A stretch of DNA of 17,445 bases from DATAAZ01 sp036259875. Its GTDB lineage: Bacteria; Actinomycetota; Thermoleophilia; Gaiellales; Gaiellaceae. A program made the translations under genes and the position numbers. Below the pieces are notes generated by a model, which saw only the letters and a program-made list of their open reading frames with translations, was not told the origin of the DNA and made no database searches. This document shows, in pieces, positions 13,252-17,445 of the stretch; position 1 is the first letter of the stretch; every line of letters begins with the position of its first letter. The stretch spans positions 1 through 17,445 of the forward strand of contig DATAAZ010000071.1 in the NCBI GenBank assembly GCA_036259875.1, in the 5' to 3' direction.

Positions 13252-14193
13252 ATGGAGGTCGCACTCCAGGTCTTCGTGTTCCTCGGCGGCCTCGCGCTCG
13301 CCCTCGCAGCCAGCGACCGCGCCGTCGCGTACACGCGCGCGCTCGCCGCCGCACTCGGCGCGCCACCCTTCATCGTCGGCGTCGCGCTCGTCTCGATCGG
13401 GACCGACCTGCCGGAACTCGCGAACTCCGTCGCCGCGCATGCGCAGGGCAAGGGGGACGTGAACGTCGGCGACTCGGTCGGCTCGACGCTCACGCAGTAC
13501 ACGCTCGTCCTCGGCCTCTTCCCCTTTGTCGCGTCGGTCATCGCGATCGACCGGCGCGAGGTCGGCCTCGTCAGCATTCTGACAGCGGCCGGGCTCGCGC
13601 TGACGACGTTCCTCGTCGCCGATGGGTGGCTCGGCCGCTGGGATGGAGCCGTACTCGTCCTCGCCTGGGCGATCTTCACGTTCGCGGTCGTCAAGGCCCT
13701 GCCCGGTCACGTGGCAGACGATCCCCCGCCCGTGCGCCAGCAACGGAGGCTCGTACAAGCGGGGATCGTCCTTCTCGCGCTCGCCGTCGTCGGGCTCGGT
13801 GCGACCGTCGCCGTGCGCGCGCTCGTCCGCCTCGCAGAGGTGGCTGGTGCGCCCGAGTTCGTGCTCGCGTTCTTCGGTGCGTCGATCGGGACCTCGTCGC
13901 CCGAGATCGTCGTCGACGTGACCGCGCTCCTTCGCGGCGCGCCTGGGATCGCGCTCGGGGATGCGCTTGGAAGCTCGCTCGTCGACTCAACGCTCTCGAT
14001 CGGGGTCGGCCCGATCGTCTTCCCAGCCGAGGTGACGCCGCGCCTGGCAGTCGCGGGTGCCGTCTACTCGCTCCTTGCCGTGGCGGTCGTGGGGGCGGTG
14101 CTCACCGGTAGGCGACGGCACGACCGCGCAAGCGGACTCTTGCTCTTTGCCCTCTACGCGATCTCGTACGTCGTGCTGCTCAAGGTTGTGTAG
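13252..14193 (+). CDS. CaCA-superfamily cation exchanger (YrbG-like)
   Basis: A 313-residue membrane antiporter of the Ca2+/cation exchanger superfamily, with about ten helices in two inverted halves. The alpha-1 repeat (about 46-90) has GTDLPELANSV with E55 and GDSVGSTLTQ; the alpha-2 repeat (about 209-250) has GTSSPEIVVDV with E218 and GDALGSSLVDSTL. The two glutamates are the family's cation ligands. The usual GN of the second motif in each repeat is GD here (D74 and D237), which may change ion choice. The central cytoplasmic loop is short (ADDPPPVRQQRR), as in bacterial YrbG-type proteins. The start has only a weak ribosome site. Confidence 0.88.
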   Translation: MEVALQVFVFLGGLALALAASDRAVAYTRALAAALGAPPFIVGVALVSIGTDLPELANSVAAHAQGKGDVNVGDSVGSTLTQYTLVLGLFPFVASVIAIDRREVGLVSILTAAGLALTTFLVADGWLGRWDGAVLVLAWAIFTFAVVKALPGHVADDPPPVRQQRRLVQAGIVLLALAVVGLGATVAVRALVRLAEVAGAPEFVLAFFGASIGTSSPEIVVDVTALLRGAPGIALGDALGSSLVDSTLSIGVGPIVFPAEVTPRLAVAGAVYSLLAVAVVGAVLTGRRRHDRASGLLLFALYAISYVVLLKVV

Positions 14194-14372
14194 GCCGAAC
14201 CCGAGGCACCGACGGGCGGACGGGCTCGCTCAACTACATGCTGACCCGTTAGTGCTCGTGGTCCGCTAGGCGAGGCCGAATACGAACCCGCGGGGGCCGA
14301 AATCAGGGGCATCTCCGATAGTCCGCGCGTCGACCTGTCGCCACTCTTGTCGTGGTGGAGGAGGAGCTTTCC
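14194..14372. other. Intergenic, nothing recognised
   Basis: No gene, strong hairpin or repeat is seen between the exchanger and the stress-protein remnant, apart from the ribosome site of the latter at 14357-14366. Confidence 0.4.
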
Positions 14373-14691
14373 GTGTCGGGCCTCATCGTGTGCGGCGTCG
14401 ATGACTCCGACGAAGCGCGCGACGCCGCTCACGTCGCCGCATGGCTTTGCCGCGAGCTCGATTCCCGGCTCGCGCTTCTCCACGTCGCCGCTCCACCCGC
14501 GACTCCCGGGCTTGCCTCGGCCGGGTACGCCTACCCAGGCGAACGTGACTACGAGGCGGCGATCGAAGCGGGGAGGGTGCTGTTCGACGGGATAGTCGCG
14601 GAGCTGCACATGGACGAAGTGGTCGCGAGCCAGGTCGTCGTCGGTGACCCGGCCGACCGCCTCCGGGCGTTCGCATTGAACAAGAGGTCAA
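14373..14691 (+). pseudogene. Universal stress protein, 3'-truncated
   Basis: The GTG at 14373, six bases after GGAGGAGGAG, begins SGLIVCGVDDSDEARDAAHV and continues LDSRLALLHVAAPP, LFDGIVAELHMDE and VVGDPADRLRAFALNKRSNL. This is two thirds of a UspA domain. The part that should follow, with the ATP-binding GxxG...GS motif, is missing: from about 14691 the sequence turns into the end of another gene in a different frame. The start signals are intact, so a truncated product could still be made, running on out of frame to 14822. Confidence 0.75.
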
Positions 14692-14846
14692 ACCTGGCCC
14701 ACCGACCTCGACGGCACGTTCGCGCCGCTGCAGGCCAGCGACGCCGAGGTCGTCCGGGAGCCGACCGAGCAGCCGTACGGGGTACGCGACTGCGCCGTCC
14801 GCGATCCCGCCGGGTAACCTGATCCGCGTTCCAGGAGCTGCGCTGA
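14692..14846 (+). pseudogene. VOC/glyoxalase-family protein, 3' fragment with two frameshifts
   Basis: Starting at 14692 the frame reads TWPTDLDGTFAPLQASDAEV, then VREPTEQPYGVRDCAVRDPA, the last third of a VOC-fold (glyoxalase/bleomycin-resistance-like) protein. The family ending would be GNLIRVQELR. It is reached only by skipping one extra G in 14812-14814 and one extra C in 14831-14832; the stop is then TGA at 14844. With no 5' end and two frame breaks it is a relic, joined directly to the truncated stress-protein gene, as if a deletion had fused the two. Confidence 0.7.
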
Positions 14847-14912
14847 GCCGTCCGGCGATCGCAGCGGAGGTCAAGTCGCTAGAACTCGTTCGGCGTCCGG
14901 AGGTGCTTCGCA

Positions 14913-15407
14913 ATGGCTGAGAGGAAACCCGCAAAGAAGGGCACGCCGCCGTCCGCCAAGAGCACGACCGCGAGCAAGAAGTCCAAGGGGTTCACGGACG
15001 AGGAACGAGCCGCGATGAAGGAGCGCGCCCAAGAGCTGAAGGCGGAAGGACGCCGCCGCCCGCGCGCGGGCAAGGCGGACGGGGAGAGCGACGTGCTCGC
15101 GAAGATCGCCGAGATGCCGGAACCGGATCGCGCCATCGCGGAGCGACTCCACGCGATCGTCAGGGCCAGCGCGCCGGCCCTCTCACCGAAAACCTGGTAC
15201 GGGATGCCGGCGTATGCCAAGGACGGCAAGGTCGTCTGCTACTTCCAAAGTGCGCAGAAGTTCAAGTCGAGGTACGCGACGTTCGGCTTCAACGACGAGG
15301 CGAAGCTCGACGAAGGCGCCATGTGGCCGACGTCCTTCGCGGTGAAGGAGTTGACCGCCGTCGAAGAGGCAAGGATCAGCGCGCTCGTAACGAAAGCGGT
15401 GAGCTGA
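14913..15407 (+). CDS. DUF1801 (YdhG-like) protein with a basic N-terminal tail
   Basis: A 164-residue cytosolic protein. Residues 1-60 are Lys/Ala/Ser-rich and disordered (ERKPAKKGTPPSAKSTTASK), like nucleic-acid-binding tails. The DUF1801 domain follows (about 62-160), with MPEPDRAIAERLHAIVRASA, LSPKTWYGMPAYAKDGKVVC and KFKSRYATFGFNDEAKLDEG. This fold is related to the frataxin-like YdhG family, suggested to act in iron handling; the exact role is unproven. The ATG at 14913 has GGAGG at 14899-14903. It stands alone, convergent with the ABC exporter genes. Confidence 0.87.
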   Translation: MAERKPAKKGTPPSAKSTTASKKSKGFTDEERAAMKERAQELKAEGRRRPRAGKADGESDVLAKIAEMPEPDRAIAERLHAIVRASAPALSPKTWYGMPAYAKDGKVVCYFQSAQKFKSRYATFGFNDEAKLDEGAMWPTSFAVKELTAVEEARISALVTKAVS

Positions 15408-15654
15408 GGACTGGGCTCGCCACTGGGCCCGATCAAACGGCATCACCTCGCCCGCGCTCGGCGACACTTGCTTGCCGCGCTTGCTGGCCGTCCCACGGCG
15501 CGACGGCGATGATCACGGCGCCAGCGCCCGATGGCCGCGACGGCAGTTGCAAGCGCGATGTATCTCTCGTCACGATCGGCTTCTCATCTCCTAGACCGCC
15601 AGGGCCACGGAGCGGCGGTGACTCTCTACGCGCTCGGAGAATCCGCGCGCCCAC
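15408..15654. other. Non-coding stretch between convergent genes
   Basis: No recognisable gene or RNA was found in this space between the DUF1801 gene and the ABC permease. It ends at a strong hairpin. Open frames here have no domain resemblance. Confidence 0.4.
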
Positions 15655-15686
15655 TCTTGAGGTCGACCCGAGCGTCGACCTCAAGA
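15655..15686 (-). terminator. Perfect 13-bp hairpin, probable terminator of the ABC operon
   Basis: TCTTGAGGTCGAC (15655-15667) and GTCGACCTCAAGA (15674-15686) are exact reverse complements with a six-base loop. It begins 40 bases past the permease stop on the minus strand, the right place for a terminator, and being symmetric could serve the + strand too. It has no T-run, so it would be a U-less, actinobacterial-style terminator. A protein-binding operator is the alternative. Confidence 0.6.
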
Positions 15687-15726
15687 CGCCGGACAGGTTC
15701 CTTCTCGATTGAACGGAGCGTGCGTC

Positions 15727-16920
15727 TCAGACCGTCCTGAGCGCCTCCGTCGGCGTCATTCGGGCCGCACGGGCGGCCGGGTAGAAGCCCGCCACTGCGC
15801 CGATTGCAAGCGCCGCCGCGAGGCCGCTTCCGAGGACGACCGGCGGCACGGCGACGTCCCAGCCGCGACTCGACGCGTACGTGGCAACCACGGCGACTCC
15901 GACCGCAATGCCCACGACCCCGCCTAGCGCCGCAAGCACCAGCGACTCGGTGAGGAACTGGACGGCGATGTGACGCTTCGTCGCGCCGAGCGCGCGGCGG
16001 AGGCCGACCTCCGACCGGCGCTCGAGAACCGAGATCACCATCACGTTCGCGATTCCAAGGCCGCCGACCAGGAGCGCGACAGCGCCGAGCCCAAGGAACA
16101 GGGAGGTGAACGCAGTCTTCGCGGCTGCCCGTGCCTCGAGAGCGTCAGACGGCCGGTCGACCTCGACCTCCTCCGGCTTCTCGGGGTTGACCGTTCGCGC
16201 CAGGACGTTGGCGACCTCGTCGACCGTGTCCGGGTCGGCGCGCAGATAGACCGCGGAGGCAAAGCCGTCGTGGTTCAGGTACTTGGAGGCGGCCGGAAAG
16301 CCGACGAGCGCAGCCGTATCGAGGTCGCTCGCGAGTTCGACGGGGTTCAGGATCCCGACCACGGACCACCAGCGACCGGCGATCCAGACCTGGGGGCTCC
16401 CCTCGAGGCTCGTGATTCCCAGCCGCTCGGCCGCCGTCGCGCCGAGAACGACCGCGGGATACCGCGCTGTCGCCTCGTTCAAGAATCGACCTGCGCGAAG
16501 CGTCGCTCCGAGCGTGCGAAGAAGGTTCGTGTCCGCGGCCTTGACCGCGATGCCGCCCGTCTCGACGGAGTCGATGTAATCGGTACGGCGAACGGTGGCC
16601 TCCACCGAACCGACCTTTGAGACGCCCTCGACAGGTCCGATGCGCGAGATCATCTCCTCGGCCGTCTTCGGGATCTTCGCCTCCTCACCGAAGAGCGTCT
16701 GCCCGGGCTTGGCCGTCAGGAGGTTCGTCCCGAGCCGGTCGAGCCGCGCGACGAGGTCGGCCTTGCTCGACTCCGAGATCCCGAGCACGGCGACCATTGA
16801 CGCGATCCCGATCGCGATTCCGACCGCGGAGAGCGCCGCTCGAAGGCGGCGCGACCGCAGCCCCACGCTTCCGACGCGAACGACGTCCCCCGGCAGGAGC
16901 CTGGAACGTGCGACGGCCAC
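15727..16920 (-). CDS. MacB/FtsX-type ABC transporter permease
   Basis: A 397-residue permease of the MacB branch. An N-terminal helix (about 26-48, RAALSAVGIAIGIASMVAVL) is followed by a MacB periplasmic-core domain (about 50-265) with GTNLLTAKPGQ and LRAGRFLNEATARYPAVVLG, then three C-terminal helices in the FtsX domain with GGLGIANVMVISVLERRSEV and GLRRALGATKRHIAVQF. The C-terminus, PAARAARMTPTEALRTV, is the family's typical ending. Such proteins work as mechanotransmitting exporters or regulators of envelope processes. The GTG start lies three bases after the ATPase stop, with GGAG upstream, so they form one operon. No MacA-like adaptor gene is visible in the window. Confidence 0.92.
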   Translation of the reverse strand: MAVARSRLLPGDVVRVGSVGLRSRRLRAALSAVGIAIGIASMVAVLGISESSKADLVARLDRLGTNLLTAKPGQTLFGEEAKIPKTAEEMISRIGPVEGVSKVGSVEATVRRTDYIDSVETGGIAVKAADTNLLRTLGATLRAGRFLNEATARYPAVVLGATAAERLGITSLEGSPQVWIAGRWWSVVGILNPVELASDLDTAALVGFPAASKYLNHDGFASAVYLRADPDTVDEVANVLARTVNPEKPEEVEVDRPSDALEARAAAKTAFTSLFLGLGAVALLVGGLGIANVMVISVLERRSEVGLRRALGATKRHIAVQFLTESLVLAALGGVVGIAVGVAVVATYASSRGWDVAVPPVVLGSGLAAALAIGAVAGFYPAARAARMTPTEALRTV

Positions 16921-16923
16921 GCC

Positions 16924-17445
16924 TCAGCTCCGGCTCGCGCTGTCGCGCGCGACGACGCCGTCTCGGACCTCGATTCGCCTCGGCATCGCAGCCGCGATCT
17001 CGAGATCGTGCGTGATCACGAGAATGGTCGCGCCGTCGCGGTTGAGCTCCTGGAGAAGCTCGATGAGCCCCGCTGACGTCGTCGAGTCGAGGTTTCCGGT
17101 CGGCTCGTCCGCAAGGACGATCGCAGGGCGGCCAAGGAGCGCGCGAGCGATTGCGACCCGCTGGCGCTCGCCACCCGAGAGCTTCGCGGGCGGGTGTCCG
17201 AGACGGTGACTGAGCCCGACTCGCTCGAGGACTTCGGCGGCGAGGCGACGCCGCTCCGGCGCCGGCGTCCCCGTGTAGACGAGGCCAGTGGCGACGTTGT
17301 CGAGCGCGGTCATTCCCTCGAGGAGGAAGAAATGCTGAAAGACGAACCCGATCCGCCGCGCGCGCAGACCCGCGAGCGCGCGGTCGGACAGCGCCGCGAC
17401 GTCGTGCCCATCGACGCGAACCACGCCCGAGCTCGGCCGCTCGAG
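16924..17445 (-). CDS. MacB/LolD-type ABC transporter ATPase, N-terminus outside window
   Basis: The C-terminal three quarters of an ABC ATPase of the MacB/LolD type; the frame is open to the window edge (LERPSSGVVRVDGHDVAALS), and the Walker A region lies beyond it. Visible are the Q-loop FVFQHFFLLEGMTALDN, the signature LSGGERQRVAIARAL, Walker B IVLADEPTGNLDS and the switch histidine in LVITHDLEIA. GNLDS after Walker B is characteristic of this subfamily. It powers the permease encoded immediately downstream on the same strand. Confidence 0.95.
   Translation of the reverse strand, partial: LERPSSGVVRVDGHDVAALSDRALAGLRARRIGFVFQHFFLLEGMTALDNVATGLVYTGTPAPERRRLAAEVLERVGLSHRLGHPPAKLSGGERQRVAIARALLGRPAIVLADEPTGNLDSTTSAGLIELLQELNRDGATILVITHDLEIAAAMPRRIEVRDGVVARDSASRS

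Noticed and set aside
12994..13758. 254-codon minus-strand ORF over the CaCA exchanger start.
   Set aside because: It lacks any family resemblance and lies over a gene with two well-formed alpha repeats.
1..17445. CRISPR array, phage structural genes, transposase, toxin-antitoxin pair or biosynthetic cluster.
   Set aside because: No regularly spaced repeats, no transposase or integrase motifs, no recognisable toxin-antitoxin pair, and no multi-enzyme biosynthetic set were seen in any frame.

Overview
The window is GC-rich and densely coded. It reads as chromosomal DNA of an uncultured or lightly characterised actinobacterium, most likely class Thermoleophilia (Gaiellales/Solirubrobacterales-like). 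This is inferred from the very high G+C at third codon positions, GTG starts, GGAGG ribosome sites, and the family set (MMPL transporter, two-domain DUF4389 protein, DUF6458 protein, universal stress proteins, NarL-type two-component pair). No rRNA gene or taxonomic marker is present, so the placement is tentative.

Layout. Bases 2-2101 (+) carry the 3' part of an MMPL transporter followed by a DUF4389 membrane protein. Bases 2102-2599 hold no intact gene but two copies of a dispersed repeat; a third copy lies at 3781-3890, just after a Leu/Glu/Phe/Val-type amino acid dehydrogenase gene (2600-3652). Bases 3781-4700 look like a scar of mobile DNA: the best-preserved repeat with its 42-codon mini-ORF, a tRNA-Thr(GGT) 3' half with a 12-bp inverted repeat, a doubled ATGGAGCC motif, and an 87-codon stub resembling the start of a large helicase. 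A TetR-family regulator and a GT1-type glycosyltransferase follow as a tightly coupled operon (4764-6619, -). At 6841-6895 the ATGGAGCC doublet and two other short words from the tRNA scar recur.

Bases 6956-8331 contain a frameshifted universal stress protein gene (-) and two small membrane-protein genes (+). From 8578 to 12929 (-) lies a run of collinear genes: an SLC13/ArsB-NhaD permease, a CBS-pair protein, a DUF6458 membrane protein, a histidine kinase, its overlapping response regulator and a small unknown protein. Divergent from it is a CaCA-type cation exchanger (13252-14193, +). This suggests an ion-transport and stress-sensing neighbourhood. A universal stress protein remnant fused to a VOC/glyoxalase remnant follows, then an intact DUF1801 protein. 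A perfect 13-bp hairpin separates it from a convergent MacB-type ABC exporter pair whose ATPase runs off the window.

The most unusual material is the three-copy repeat (two GCATCAC boxes 11 bp apart, an intervening conserved segment, then a start codon and MVEP...), the tRNA-Thr-derived palindrome with competing hairpins, and the shared motifs that may bracket a small island at about 4.15-6.9 kb. No complete new system can be demonstrated from the sequence alone.
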